From DATKNA01 sp963786765 (GTDB taxonomy: Bacteria; Actinomycetota; Actinomycetes; Actinomycetales; Kineosporiaceae): a DNA stretch of 64,000 nt. The position numbers and the translations under genes were made by a program. The notes below the pieces were generated by a model. The model saw only the letters and a list, made by a program, of their open reading frames with translations, was not told the DNA's origin and did not search any database. Within the stretch, counting starts at the first letter, position 1. Every line of letters begins with the position of its first letter. Below are positions 48,450 to 59,616 of this stretch, one piece after another. The stretch is taken from assembly GCA_963786765.1 (NCBI GenBank), contig CAWBAJ010000015.1, positions 62,001 through 126,000 on the forward strand. The letters run 5' to 3'.

Positions 48450-50273
48450 TCAGCGCTTGCCCACGAACCAGGCCCGCAGCGTTTCGATGCGCGCCCGCAG
48501 CTGATCCGCGGACGCCTTGGCCACCTCCGGGCCGCCGCAGGTGGAGCGGAGCTGGGCGTGCACGGTGGCGTGCGGCTCGCTGGTCCGGCGCGCCCATGCG
48601 CCGACCAGGCTGTGCAACTCCTTGCGCAGCGCCGCCATCTCGCGGTGCGCGGCGACCGGCACGACCTCCGCCGCATCCCGGGCCGGGGCTCGCTTGGAGC
48701 GCGCGGCCAGCTGCTCGGCCTGCCGCTGCCGCAGCAGCGTCGTCACCTGCTCCGGCTCGAGCAGACCGGGGATCCCGAGGAAGTCCAGCTCCTCGGCGCT
48801 GCCGACCTCGGCCTCGGTGCCGAACTCCTGGGAGTCGAAGAGCACCCGGTCGAAGGTCGCCTGCGCCTCGAGCGCCTCGAAGCCGGGCCCGAGGGTGTCG
48901 GAGGCCTTCTCCTCACGGTTGGCCTCCGCGAGCAGCCCCTCCTCGGGGCTCCACTGCGGGTCGTCGCCGTCCTTCTTCGGCTTGTCCAGCGCATGGTCGC
49001 GCTCGACCTCGAGCTCGGCCGCGAGGTTCAGCAGCACGGGGACACTGGGCACGAAGATCGAGGCGGTCTCACCGCGCCGCCGGGCCCGGACGAAGCGGCC
49101 CACCGCCTGGGCGAAGAACAGCGGTGTCGACGTCGACGTGGCGTAGACCCCGACCGCGAGCCGGGGCACGTCGACGCCCTCGGACACCATCCGGACGGCG
49201 ACCATCCAGCGATGTGTGCCCTCGGCGAACTCCTCGATGCGGTCCGACGCGGTGTCGTCGTCGGAGAGGACGACGACAGCCGGCTCGCCGGTCAGTTGCC
49301 GCAGCAGCGCGGCGTAGGCGCGCGCGGTCTCCTGGTCGGTGGCGATGACGAGACCGCCTGCGTCCGGCACACCCCGGCGGACCTCCGTGAGGCGCTTGTC
49401 CGCGGCAGCCAGCACGGACGGGATCCACTCGCCCTTGGGGTCCAGCGCGGTGCGCCAGGCCTGGCCGATCATGTCCTTGGTCAGCGGCTCGCCCAGCCGA
49501 GCCGCGACCTCGTCGCCCGCCTTCGTCCGCCAGCGCATCGCGCCGGAGTAGGACAGGAAGATCACGGGACGGACGACGCCGTCCCGCAGCGCCTCGCCGT
49601 ACCCGTAGCTGTGGTCGGCCCGCGACCGGCGGATGCCGTCCGCACCGGCCTCGTACTGCACGAAGGGGATCGGGCTCGTGTCGGAGCGGAACGGGGTCCC
49701 GGTGAGGGCGAGCCGCCGGGCAGCAGGCTCGAAGGCCTCGCGCACCGCGTCACCCCAGGACAGGGCGTCGCCGCCGTGGTGGATCTCGTCGAGGATCACC
49801 AGCGTCCGGGCGGCCTCGGTGCGGGCCCGGTGCAGGGCGGGCTTCGTCGCGACCTGGGCGTAGGTGACGGCGACCCCGTCGAACTCCCGCCCGTGCGCGC
49901 CCTGGCTGTTCTTGAACGTGGGGTCGAGCTTGACGCCGACCCGTGCCGCCGCGTCAGCCCACTGCCGCTTCAGGTGCTCGGTGGGACAGACCACGGTGAC
50001 CCGCTGCACCGTCCCGCGCTCCAGCAGCTCGGTCGCCACCCGGAGGGCGAACGTCGTCTTGCCGGCGCCGGGCGTCGCGACCGCCAGGAAGTCCTGCGGC
50101 GTCGACCGAAGGTACGCCGACAGCGCCTCCTGCTGCCAGGCCCGCAGCTTGGACGCCGTGCCCCAGGGCGCCCGCTCCGGGAACGCCGGCGGCAGGTGCG
50201 CCGCGACCGAGGCACTGGCGTGCCTCGGCGGATGGGACGGCCCGTGCACTGCCCCCGCTGCCCCACTGCTCAC
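48450..50273 (-). CDS. DEAD/DEAH-box (superfamily 2) helicase
   Basis: A 607-residue SF2 helicase. Q-like LRAWQQEALSAYL, Walker A DFLAVATPGAGKTTFALRVA, VTVVCPTEHLKRQWADAAAR (motif Ia), motif II ARTLVILDEIHHGGDALSW, motif III RRLALTGTPFRSD, and the second RecA domain with GLVIATDQETARAYAALL, VSEGVDVPRLAVGVYATSTS and the arginine-finger AVGRFVRARRRGE. The C-terminal 150 residues are helical and charged. This is the XPB/type III restriction-like DEIH helicase common in actinobacteria without a nuclease partner; a DNA repair role is likely but not shown. GTG start; TAGCGT lies 9 nt upstream. Confidence 0.85.
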   Translation of the reverse strand: MSSGAAGAVHGPSHPPRHASASVAAHLPPAFPERAPWGTASKLRAWQQEALSAYLRSTPQDFLAVATPGAGKTTFALRVATELLERGTVQRVTVVCPTEHLKRQWADAAARVGVKLDPTFKNSQGAHGREFDGVAVTYAQVATKPALHRARTEAARTLVILDEIHHGGDALSWGDAVREAFEPAARRLALTGTPFRSDTSPIPFVQYEAGADGIRRSRADHSYGYGEALRDGVVRPVIFLSYSGAMRWRTKAGDEVAARLGEPLTKDMIGQAWRTALDPKGEWIPSVLAAADKRLTEVRRGVPDAGGLVIATDQETARAYAALLRQLTGEPAVVVLSDDDTASDRIEEFAEGTHRWMVAVRMVSEGVDVPRLAVGVYATSTSTPLFFAQAVGRFVRARRRGETASIFVPSVPVLLNLAAELEVERDHALDKPKKDGDDPQWSPEEGLLAEANREEKASDTLGPGFEALEAQATFDRVLFDSQEFGTEAEVGSAEELDFLGIPGLLEPEQVTTLLRQRQAEQLAARSKRAPARDAAEVVPVAAHREMAALRKELHSLVGAWARRTSEPHATVHAQLRSTCGGPEVAKASADQLRARIETLRAWFVGKR

Positions 50274-50294
50274 GGGGTCAAGACGCTAACCGAT

Positions 50295-50363
50295 GCGGCG
50301 GCGCGACGTGCCGGGGTCCGGCATCCACACCCGGCGACCTCGGGTGTGCTACCGCGCCGCCGC
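50295..50363. terminator. nested hairpins between helicase start and katG end
   Basis: Outer arms GCGGCGGCGCG (50295-50305) and CGCGCCGCCGC (50353-50363) enclose an inner 8-bp hairpin CACACCCG...CGGGTGTG (50326-50348). It directly follows katG on the minus strand and would terminate it. Confidence 0.55.
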
Positions 50364-50371
50364 ACCAGCTG

Positions 50372-52594
<2,223 letters not shown>

Positions 52595-52731
52595 GTCGGC
52601 TTGTCTCCTCTTCACGTCCGGTTCGAACAGCTGGCGACAGCTGTCGAGCCTTGTCCACGTTCACCGCCTTCGCACCCTAACGCGGGCCACCCGTGTGGAC
52701 CGATGCCTCCTCCGAGGAGGCAGTGAACCCT

Positions 52732-54159
52732 TCATCGGGCAGGGAGGCGGGCGGGTCTCACCCGCCGGGCGACGACCGACGCCGTCAGGCCGGCGACGCC
52801 GAGCACCCCCCAGACCAGCACGTAGGGGGTGGCCTGCGCGGCGGCGGCGTGGGCGGCGGAGAACAGGGCGCCGGCCACGCCGATGCCCAGCAGGCTGCCG
52901 AGGGCGTCGCCGAGCTGCAGCGCGGACGAGCTGCGGCCTTCCTCCCCCGCAGGCGACAGCCGCAGCATGAGGACGTTCATGGTCGACATGCCCGTCCCCA
53001 TGCCCGTGGCGGCGATGATCCAGGCGACCGGCACGAGCCATGCGGGCACGGCACCGACCGGCGTCACCGCCAGCCCGAGCACTCCCAGCCCGAGGACGGC
53101 AGCGGCGAGCGAGAGCAAGGTCGTCCGCTCCAGCGACACCCGCTCGGTGCCCTGCAGCCAGGAGCCCAGCGACCAACCCAGCGTCCCGGTGGTGAGGGCG
53201 GCACCTGCGAGCGCCGGCGTGACGCCCCGGTGCGCGATGAGCATGAGCGGGACGAAGGCCTCGGTGCCGGCGAACGTCCCGGTGAACAGCCCCCGGACGG
53301 CGACCAGCGCCGGCAGCCCGCGGCGCAGCCGCAGGGCGCCGGGCGGCACCAGCCCGGGCAGCGCGACGACCACCAGCAGGCCGCCGGCCGGCACGAGCCC
53401 CCACGCCCAGGGGGCACCCGCGTCGACGCCCATCTGGAGCGCGAGCGCGCCGCCGGCCAGCAGCACCCCGCGGCCGAGCCGGCCGTCGACGATCCGGTGG
53501 CGCTCGCCGTCCTGCGCCCCGACCGACCGCAGGCGGGGCAGGAGCACAGGAACGAGCGGGGCGGCGAACGGCAGGACGCCGAGGAACACGGCCCGCCACG
53601 ACACCTGCGTCGCGAGCCAGCCGGCGACGGCGGGCCCGACGATCCCCGGCAGCACCCAGGCTGCCGACAACGCGCCGAAGAGGCGCGGCTGGAGCTCCTG
53701 CGGGTACACGTCGGCGACCACGACGTAGATCGAGACGCTGAGGAGCCCCCCGCCGAGGCCGGACACGGCCCGGCCGGCGAGCAGCACAGGGAAGGCGGTC
53801 GCGGTCCCTGCCACGAGCAGGCCCGCGGTGAACAGGGCGAGGGCCGCGAGGACGGGCGCCCGCGGACCGCGGGCGTCCGTCCAGCCGCCTGCGACCACGA
53901 CACCGATGAGAGAGGTGGCGAAGTACGAGGCGAACGCGAGGCCGTACGAGCCGACGCCGCCGAGGGCCGTCGCTGCCACCGGCATCGCGGTCGCAGTGGC
54001 GAGCGCCTCGAAGGCGATCAGCGAGATCAGGGTGAGGATCGCGACCGTGGTGACGCGATACGCGGGCCCGAGGACGCGCTCGGGCCCGCCGGCCTTCTCG
54101 GTCCCCGTCGGCGCGGGAGACGGGGTGGAGGCGGGTGTGGAAGCGGGCGTCGTCGTCAG
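52732..54159 (-). CDS. MFS transporter (drug-efflux type)
   Basis: A membrane protein of about 475 residues with 12-14 predicted helices. It begins YRVTTVAILTLISLIAFEAL after a Thr/Pro/Ala-rich cytoplasmic tail. Motif A lies in VVVAGGWTDARGPRAPVLAA, and a DHA2/EmrB-like RAVSGLGGGLLSVSIYVVVA segment follows. The helices alternate with basic loops (LPRLRSVGAQDGERHR). Substrate unknown. The start is uncertain: a CTG at 54159 overlaps the DUF3039 stop, while a GTG further upstream would overlap that gene by about 60 bp and the frame is open to 54267. Probably co-transcribed with DUF3039. Confidence 0.85.
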   Translation of the reverse strand: MTTTPASTPASTPSPAPTGTEKAGGPERVLGPAYRVTTVAILTLISLIAFEALATATAMPVAATALGGVGSYGLAFASYFATSLIGVVVAGGWTDARGPRAPVLAALALFTAGLLVAGTATAFPVLLAGRAVSGLGGGLLSVSIYVVVADVYPQELQPRLFGALSAAWVLPGIVGPAVAGWLATQVSWRAVFLGVLPFAAPLVPVLLPRLRSVGAQDGERHRIVDGRLGRGVLLAGGALALQMGVDAGAPWAWGLVPAGGLLVVVALPGLVPPGALRLRRGLPALVAVRGLFTGTFAGTEAFVPLMLIAHRGVTPALAGAALTTGTLGWSLGSWLQGTERVSLERTTLLSLAAAVLGLGVLGLAVTPVGAVPAWLVPVAWIIAATGMGTGMSTMNVLMLRLSPAGEEGRSSSALQLGDALGSLLGIGVAGALFSAAHAAAAQATPYVLVWGVLGVAGLTASVVARRVRPARLPAR

Positions 54160-54485
54160 TCGGACGACCCGCCCTCGTCGTCGCCCTTCCCGGGGCGCAG
54201 GCCGTCGTAGATCTCCTTGCAGACCGGGCACACCGGGAACTTGTTCGGGTCGCGGCCCGGCACCCACACCTTCCCGCAGAGCGCCACCACCGGTTCGCCG
54301 GTCAGCGCCGACTCGAGGATCTTCTCCTTGCGCACGTAGTGCGCGAAGCGTTCGTGGTCACCCGGCTCGACGGGCTGCTCGACGAGCTCGCGCTCGAGCA
54401 CCCCGGTCGCGCCGCCCTGTGTCGATTCAGAGGGCGACGACAGCGGCGACGACAGCGGCGCGGGCTCCGGCGGCAGGGTGCTCAT
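54156..54485 (-). CDS. DUF3039 family protein (zinc-ribbon-like)
   Basis: A 109-residue actinobacterial DUF3039 protein. The conserved half is HYVRKEKILESALTGEPVVA then LCGKVWVPGRDPNKFPVCPV and CKEIYDGL, with three cysteines that could bind zinc together with a histidine. The N terminus is Ser/Pro-rich and variable. Function unknown; the family is restricted to actinobacteria and often lies near YqgE and a DEAH helicase, as here. TAGACT lies 8 nt before the ATG, giving a leaderless mRNA that probably extends into the MFS gene. Confidence 0.9.
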   Translation of the reverse strand: MSTLPPEPAPLSSPLSSPSESTQGGATGVLERELVEQPVEPGDHERFAHYVRKEKILESALTGEPVVALCGKVWVPGRDPNKFPVCPVCKEIYDGLRPGKGDDEGGSSD

Positions 54486-54493
54486 GGCAGGCA

Positions 54494-54499
54494 AGTCTA
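54494..54499 (-). promoter_or_regulatory. leaderless -10 box (TAGACT) for DUF3039
   Basis: TAGACT on the minus strand ends 8 nt before the ATG at 54485. Confidence 0.45.
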
Positions 54500-54521
54500 C
54501 GGACCCCCGCGGACACACCCT

Positions 54522-55076
54522 CTAGTTCTGTTCGGGGTCGTCGGGATAGGTGGACACGAAGGCCAGGTCCCCCCGCTGCCGGCGCAGCACGTGACGCCAC
54601 AGGTCGTCGGGGTCGTCGGAGAACGCGTCCCGCGCCTCCGCATCGACGACGTACCAGGCGCCCTCCGCGATCTCCTGCTCGAGCTGGCCCTTGGACCAGC
54701 CCGCGTACCCGGCGAAGATGCGCAGCCCCGCGACGCCACCGGCCACGACCTCCGGCGGCGTGTCCAGGTCGACCAGCCCGAGCGACCCGAGGATGCGCCG
54801 CACGCCCACCGGCTCCTCGTCGTCCCCGGGGACGGCCACGACGCCGAGCGCCGAGTCGAGCGCGACCGGCCCGCCCCGGAACAGCCGGCCGGGGTTCGTC
54901 GCGTACGGCTGCCACGCCGGCAGGACCGCGGACACGTCGACCTCCAGCGGGCGGTTGACGACCACCCCCAGGGCGCCGTCGTCCCCGTGGTCGAGGAGCA
55001 GCACCACGCTGCGGCGGAAGTTCGCGTCGACCAGGAGCGGGCTCGCCACCAGCAGGCGACCGGTCAACGCCGACAT
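54522..55076 (-). CDS. YqgE/AlgH family protein
   Basis: A 184-residue YqgE/AlgH protein. LTGRLLVASPLLVDANFRRS, VVLLLDHGDDGALGVVVNRP, LFRGGPVALDSALGVV, LRIFAGYAGWSKGQLEQEIA and GAWYVVDA are the ordered family signatures. The fold is known from structures but the biochemical role is unknown; it is often called a putative transcriptional regulator without proof. The ATG gives the standard MxxLxGxLLxASP start. It sits between the malic enzyme and DUF3039 genes on the same strand. Confidence 0.9.
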   Translation of the reverse strand: MSALTGRLLVASPLLVDANFRRSVVLLLDHGDDGALGVVVNRPLEVDVSAVLPAWQPYATNPGRLFRGGPVALDSALGVVAVPGDDEEPVGVRRILGSLGLVDLDTPPEVVAGGVAGLRIFAGYAGWSKGQLEQEIAEGAWYVVDAEARDAFSDDPDDLWRHVLRRQRGDLAFVSTYPDDPEQN

Positions 55077-55119
55077 GCCCCCATGATGGCGGGCGGCCCG
55101 GACCGGTGCCGCCGCAGGG

Positions 55120-56681
55120 TCAGCGCGCGAGGTGCCAGTCCGTCGGCATCTCGGGGCCGGCCGCCTCGACGAGGTGCCCGGCCGGGTCGCCGCCGCCGCC
55201 GGCGATGTCGTGGCCGGCGATGTCGTGGCCGGCGATGTCGTGGACGGGACCGCGCCCGCCCTCTGCCGGCGTGTGCGCACCGCTTGCCGCGCGGGCGGCC
55301 CGCTCGACGGCCCCCGCGACCACGCGGGTGACGTCGGGGTGGAACACGCTGGGCACGATGTAGGCAGGGTTGAGCTCGTCGTCGGCGACCACGGCGGCGA
55401 GGGCCCGGGCGGCGGCGAGCAGCATCCCGGTGTCGATAGTCCGGGACTGGGCGTCGAGCAGGCCCCGGAAGACGCCCGGGAACGCCAGCACGTTGTTGAT
55501 CTGGTTGGTGAAGTCGGACCGCCCCGTCGCGACGACCGCGGCGTACCGGGCGGCCGCGACCGGGTCGACCTCGGGATCGGGGTTGGCGAGCGCGAACACC
55601 ACCGCGTCCGGCGCCATGGTGGCGATGTCGTCGCCGGTGAGGATGTCCGGCGCGGACAGGCCCACGAACACGTCGGCGTCCGCCATGGCCTCGCGCAGCG
55701 TCCCGGTGATCCCGCGGGCGTTCGTGTTCTCCGCCGTCCAGGCCAGGGACGCCGGCAGCCCCGGGCGTCCCCGGTGCACGACGCCGTCGACGTCCGCGAC
55801 GACGACGTCTCCCCGGCCGGAACCCGCCCCCGCCGCGAGCAGGAGCTTGAGGACGGCGGTGCCTGCAGCGCCCGCACCCGACATGACCACCCGGACGTCG
55901 GGCAGCGTCTTGCCGACCACCTTCAGGGCGTTGGTCAGCGCGGCGAGCGTGACGATCGCGGTGCCGTGCTGGTCGTCGTGGAAGACGGGGATGTCGAGGG
56001 CCTCCCGCAGCCGGGCCTCGATCTCGAAGCACCGCGGCGCCGAGATGTCCTCGAGGTTGATGCCCGCGAACACCGGCGCGAGGTGCGTCACGGTCCGCAC
56101 GATCTCGTCGGCGTCCTGGGTGTCGAGGCAGATCGGGAAGGCGTCGATCCCGGCGAACCGCTTGAACAGTGCGGCCTTCCCCTCCATCACCGGCAGCGCC
56201 GCGAGCGGGCCCAGGTTGCCCAGGCCGAGCACGGCGGAGCCGTCGGTGACGACGGCGACGGTGTTGCGCTTGATGGTGAGCCGGCGGGCGTCCCCGGGGT
56301 CGGCGGCGATCGCCTGGCAGATCCGCGCGACGCCGGGGGTGTAGACCAGCGAGAGGTCGTCCCGGTTGCGGATCGGCACCTTGCTCTCGATCCGCAGCTT
56401 ACCCCCAGGTGCATGAGGAACGTGCGGTCCGAGACGCGCTCGACGACGACGCCCTCGACGCCGCGGACAGCGGCCACGATCGTCTCCGCGTGCTCGCTGC
56501 CGCGTGTCGCACAGGTCACGTCCACGCGCACGCGGTCCGCCCCGGACGCGGTCACGTCGAGCGCGGTCACCACCCCGCCGCCCGCCTCGATCAGTCCGGT
56601 CAGCTCGCTGACGGCCCGGGGACGTGCGGGGAGCTCGAGCCGGATGGTGATGGAGGACGAGACGCTAGCGCCGTTGGCCAT
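55120..56681 (-). pseudogene. ACT-domain NAD-dependent malic enzyme, one frameshift
   Basis: Restoring one G near 56401 gives about 520 residues. An N-terminal ACT domain (SITIRLELPARPRAVSELTG, LIEAGGGVVTALDVTASG) is followed by the malic enzyme: IRNRDDLSLVYTPGVARICQ, GNLGPLAALPVMEGKAALFK, FAGINLEDISAPRCFEIEAR (metal), IPVFHDDQHGTAIVTLAALT, and the NAD domain VVMSGAGAAGTAVLKLLLAA. It oxidatively decarboxylates malate to pyruvate; the ACT domain suggests allosteric amino-acid control. A 15-bp repeat encodes HDIAGHDIAGHDIAG near the C terminus. In this sequence its frame is continuous with the upstream PAP2 gene, with no stop between them. Confidence 0.85.
55201..55245 (-). repeat. 15-bp coding tandem repeat in malic enzyme
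   Basis: Three copies of GGCGATGTCGTGGCC (the last with one change) encode His-Asp-Ile-Ala-Gly repeats in the variable C-terminal tail. Confidence 0.85.
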
Positions 56682-57497
56682 GGCGCCATCCTGCCGTCCT
56701 CCGGCTGCGCCGCGCCGGTACCAGGCCTCGGACGCCGACAGCGCCGCGGCCACGAGAACGGCGGCCACCACGCCGTCCAGCCACCAGTGGTTCGCCGTCA
56801 CGACCACGGCGGTGACCGTGAGCGCCAGGTGGACGACACCGAGGCCGCGCAGGAGCGGGCCACCGGCACGCCAGAGGAAGACGGCGACGATCGTGGCCCA
56901 CGCCACGTGCACCGACGGCATCGCGGAGAGCTGGTTGGACAGGCCGGTCCCGTAGGGGCCGTAGACGGACTCGCCGCGGACGAGGGCGGTGTCGACGAAG
57001 CCGAGACCGGGCAGCAGCCGGGGCGGTGCGACCGGCACGACCTGCACCAGCAGGCAGGCCAGCGTGGCGAGCACGACGGTGAGGCGCAGCGACGGGTACT
57101 GCGACCTGCGCCACCACCAGACGGCCACGAGGAAGACCGCCATCCCGGTGAGGTGGGCGAATTCGTAGTAGCGGTCGGCGGCGGCGACCAGCGCGGGATG
57201 GGGCAGGACGAGCCGTTGCAGGTCCACCTCGCTCCACAGGTGCGCCCATCGCTCGACCTGCCAGATGGCCCGGCCCCGCTCGAGCGCGCCGCCGGCGCGG
57301 GTGAGGACCGAGCCCCCGACGAGCTGCCACACGGCGAGGAGCGCCATCACGAGGGCGAACTCGCGGCCGAAGGCGGCCAGCGTCCGCAGCCGCGGGCGCG
57401 GAGAGCGCCGGAACGCGGCGTACACCAGCAGCAGCGCGAGGGCCGTCGCCACCGACAGCTGCCACTGGGGGTGCAGTTCGGGGACGGCGGCATGCAC
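56682..57497 (-). CDS. PAP2-superfamily phosphatase (membrane)
   Basis: About 272 residues with six membrane helices (LSVATALALLLVYAAF, FALVMALLAVWQLVGG, LTGMAVFLVAVWWW and others). The PAP2 motifs are GLSNQLSAMPSVHVAWATIV (C2, catalytic His in SVH) and VVVTANHWWLDGVVAAVLVA (C3, His in NHWW). The usual C1 lysine motif is not obvious, as in the inositolphosphotransferase-like PAP2_3 subgroup. It probably dephosphorylates a lipid phosphate or transfers a head group. GTG start at 57497. No stop separates it from the malic enzyme; the open frame runs on to 56187, so its true stop is probably hidden by an indel. Confidence 0.75.
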
Positions 57498-57543
57498 GGC
57501 GGCATGGTGACACGAGCCGCCGCCCCGGCGGGCGCCGGGCCGG

Positions 57544-58953
57544 TCAGCCGATCGCGGGAGGGCCCGACTGCCCCGCGGCGTAGAACACGACCGCGACGGC
57601 GACCACGCCGAGGACGAGCCCGAGCCACAGCAGCCCCGACAGCCGGGCGCCGGGGATGCCGCGGGCACGCCTGCGGCCTCTGACGATCCCGACGGCGGCG
57701 ACGACGACGGCCACCACCCCGAGCAGGGGGACGAAGAGGCCGAGCACCCCGAGGACGGCGCTCCAGGTGCCGGCCCGGGTCCCGAACACGGGCGGGTGCT
57801 GCGCGAGCTGCCCGAGCGCGAGCCGGGCCTGGGCGAGCGACTCGCGGCTGCGAGCCACGCCGACCTTGTCCCCCTCGGTGAGGGCGACGGCGAGGTCGGC
57901 CTGCGCCCGCTGCAAGCGGCGCACTGCGCGAGCCCCGGAGCGCCCGCCGGTGGATCGGGCGGCGCGGCGGGCGCGGGCACGGGAGCGACGGTCGGCGAGC
58001 GCGGCGATCTCGCCCTCCGTGGCGACGAGCGGGTTGCCGACGGCGGCCAGGGCGGGCAGGAAGACGCCGCTGTCGGCACGTTGCGCCCGCTGCAGCAGCG
58101 CCAGCAGGAGCAGCAGGGCCGGCAGGCCCTTGACGACGACGAGGCGCCAGTCGGTGGTGTCGACGAGCAGCGGGGAGTTCCACAGGAAGTGCAGCGACCA
58201 GGCGGCGGCGAATCCCGCGACGACGACCGCCGCGCGCCGGGCCAGGGACCACCGCGGCCGGGTCAGGGCGTACCCGAGACCGAGTCCGAACAGGCCGGTG
58301 TACACGGCGTGGGTCCACAGTCCGCCCATGAGGCCGCGCAGCAGGAACATCTGGCCGATGGCGGCCGCCGGGTCCTGGCCGACGGCCATCACGTTCGCGG
58401 TGTAGACGACGTCCTCGACAACCTGGAAGCCGAGCCCGACGACGGCGCCCAGGATGAACCCGTCGACCGGCGAGCGCATCCGCCGGGTGGCGAGCAGCGT
58501 GGCCACGATGACGCCGAGCCCCTTGAGGAGCTCCTCGTTCGTGGGCCCCGCGATGGCCGCGCCCCAGCGGGCGGTGACGTCGGCCCCCTCGGTGGTGGTG
58601 AGGATCGACTGGACGGCCTCGTTGGCCGTGAGCGCGAGGCCGGTCGCGACCAGGCCACCCCAGACGGCGGCGAAGGCGACGAGCCAGGCCGGCTCACGCT
58701 CGAAGTAGTCCACGGCGAGGATGGCCGCGAGCAGCGGGAGCGCGTAGAGCCCCCAGACGAGCAGGGTGAGCACCCCGTACCGGGGTTCCTCCTGCACGAG
58801 GCGCTGCAGCACCACGCTCGAGCGCGGCACGGAGACGAGAGCGAGCACGAGGACGGCGAGCAGCAGCGGCTGGCGGGTGGCGTACCACTGCGGCAGCAGG
58901 CTCGGCGCCCGCACCGGCCGGCCGCCGGGGGCGGGCTCGGCGACGGCGCTCAC
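57544..58953 (-). CDS. PrsW family intramembrane metalloprotease
   Basis: A 469-residue membrane protein. The PrsW motifs are present in order: IAGPTNEELLKGLGVIVATL (EExxK-type), GAVVGLGFQVVEDVVYTANV (FxxxE) and LWTHAVYTGLFGLGLGY (HxxxG). About eight helices precede a cytoplasmic-looking helical charged region (about 310-400) and two C-terminal helices. PrsW proteases of Firmicutes cut anti-sigma factors within the membrane. Here the neighbour upstream is a single-pass membrane protein whose TGA overlaps this GTG (GTGA), and that protein is a candidate substrate or partner. Confidence 0.85.
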   Translation of the reverse strand: MSAVAEPAPGGRPVRAPSLLPQWYATRQPLLLAVLVLALVSVPRSSVVLQRLVQEEPRYGVLTLLVWGLYALPLLAAILAVDYFEREPAWLVAFAAVWGGLVATGLALTANEAVQSILTTTEGADVTARWGAAIAGPTNEELLKGLGVIVATLLATRRMRSPVDGFILGAVVGLGFQVVEDVVYTANVMAVGQDPAAAIGQMFLLRGLMGGLWTHAVYTGLFGLGLGYALTRPRWSLARRAAVVVAGFAAAWSLHFLWNSPLLVDTTDWRLVVVKGLPALLLLLALLQRAQRADSGVFLPALAAVGNPLVATEGEIAALADRRSRARARRAARSTGGRSGARAVRRLQRAQADLAVALTEGDKVGVARSRESLAQARLALGQLAQHPPVFGTRAGTWSAVLGVLGLFVPLLGVVAVVVAAVGIVRGRRRARGIPGARLSGLLWLGLVLGVVAVAVVFYAAGQSGPPAIG

Positions 58954-59555
58954 GACGACCCCGCTCGGACGAGGCGGATACCGGTGACCATGCCGAGGAT
59001 CTCGTCCGAGAGGGACGCGAACGTGGTGGCCGGCGCGAGCACCTGCACGGTGGCCTCCCCCTGGGGCGAGCGGACCAGCGCGATGGCCCCGGTGCTGCCG
59101 GGGGCGGCGAACGGGGCGAGGTAGCCCTGGTCGCCGGACGGGGTGGTGAACTCGCGGACCCCGCCGAAGGACCGAGCCGTCGGGAGGGCCTGCTCCGTAC
59201 TGGCCGCGAGGGCCGACATGTCCTGCTTCGGGTCGGCCCGCGGGGCGCCGGCGACCCAGTGGACGACCATCCGGGCGCCGGCTCGGGTCAGCAGTACGCC
59301 GGTCGTGTCGCGGTCCTCGACGGCCCAGCCGGCAGCCGGCACCACCGCGGCCTGCCCGATCCGGATCGCTCCGGGAGGCGTGACCCGGCGCGCCGACACC
59401 GCGGCGGCCACCGGAGTGAGCAGCGCGATGCCGAGGCCGACGGCGAGCACCAGAACGGCGGCGATCGCGCTCTGGCGCAGGGTCAGCGGGACGGGCCCCC
59501 CGGGCAGGCGCGCCGGCCGCGGCGCCCCGGGCGGCGCTTCCAGGGCTTCGTGCAC
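58950..59555 (-). CDS. single-pass membrane protein coupled to PrsW
   Basis: A 201-residue protein with a short cytoplasmic N terminus (Ala/Pro/Arg-rich), one membrane helix at about residues 30-53 (SAIAAVLVLAVGLGIALLTP) and an extracytoplasmic domain of about 145 residues (AVVPAAGWAVEDRDTTGVLL, GARMVVHWVAGAP, FTTPSGDQGYLAPFAAPG). No recognised family or cysteine. Type II topology plus tight coupling to the PrsW gene makes it a plausible cleavage substrate or regulator. TAGCGT lies 6 nt before the GTG start, so the mRNA is leaderless and covers both genes. Confidence 0.7.
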   Translation of the reverse strand: MHEALEAPPGAPRPARLPGGPVPLTLRQSAIAAVLVLAVGLGIALLTPVAAAVSARRVTPPGAIRIGQAAVVPAAGWAVEDRDTTGVLLTRAGARMVVHWVAGAPRADPKQDMSALAASTEQALPTARSFGGVREFTTPSGDQGYLAPFAAPGSTGAIALVRSPQGEATVQVLAPATTFASLSDEILGMVTGIRLVRAGSS

Positions 59556-59561
59556 GCGGGC

Positions 59562-59567
59562 ACGCTA
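59562..59567 (-). promoter_or_regulatory. leaderless -10 box (TAGCGT) for the PrsW operon
   Basis: TAGCGT on the minus strand ends 6 nt before the GTG of the membrane protein gene. Confidence 0.45.
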
Positions 59568-59616
59568 ACCCGGCGTCCCGGCCCCGGCAGGGCCACGCGA
59601 GCCGCCCGGGCGCGGC

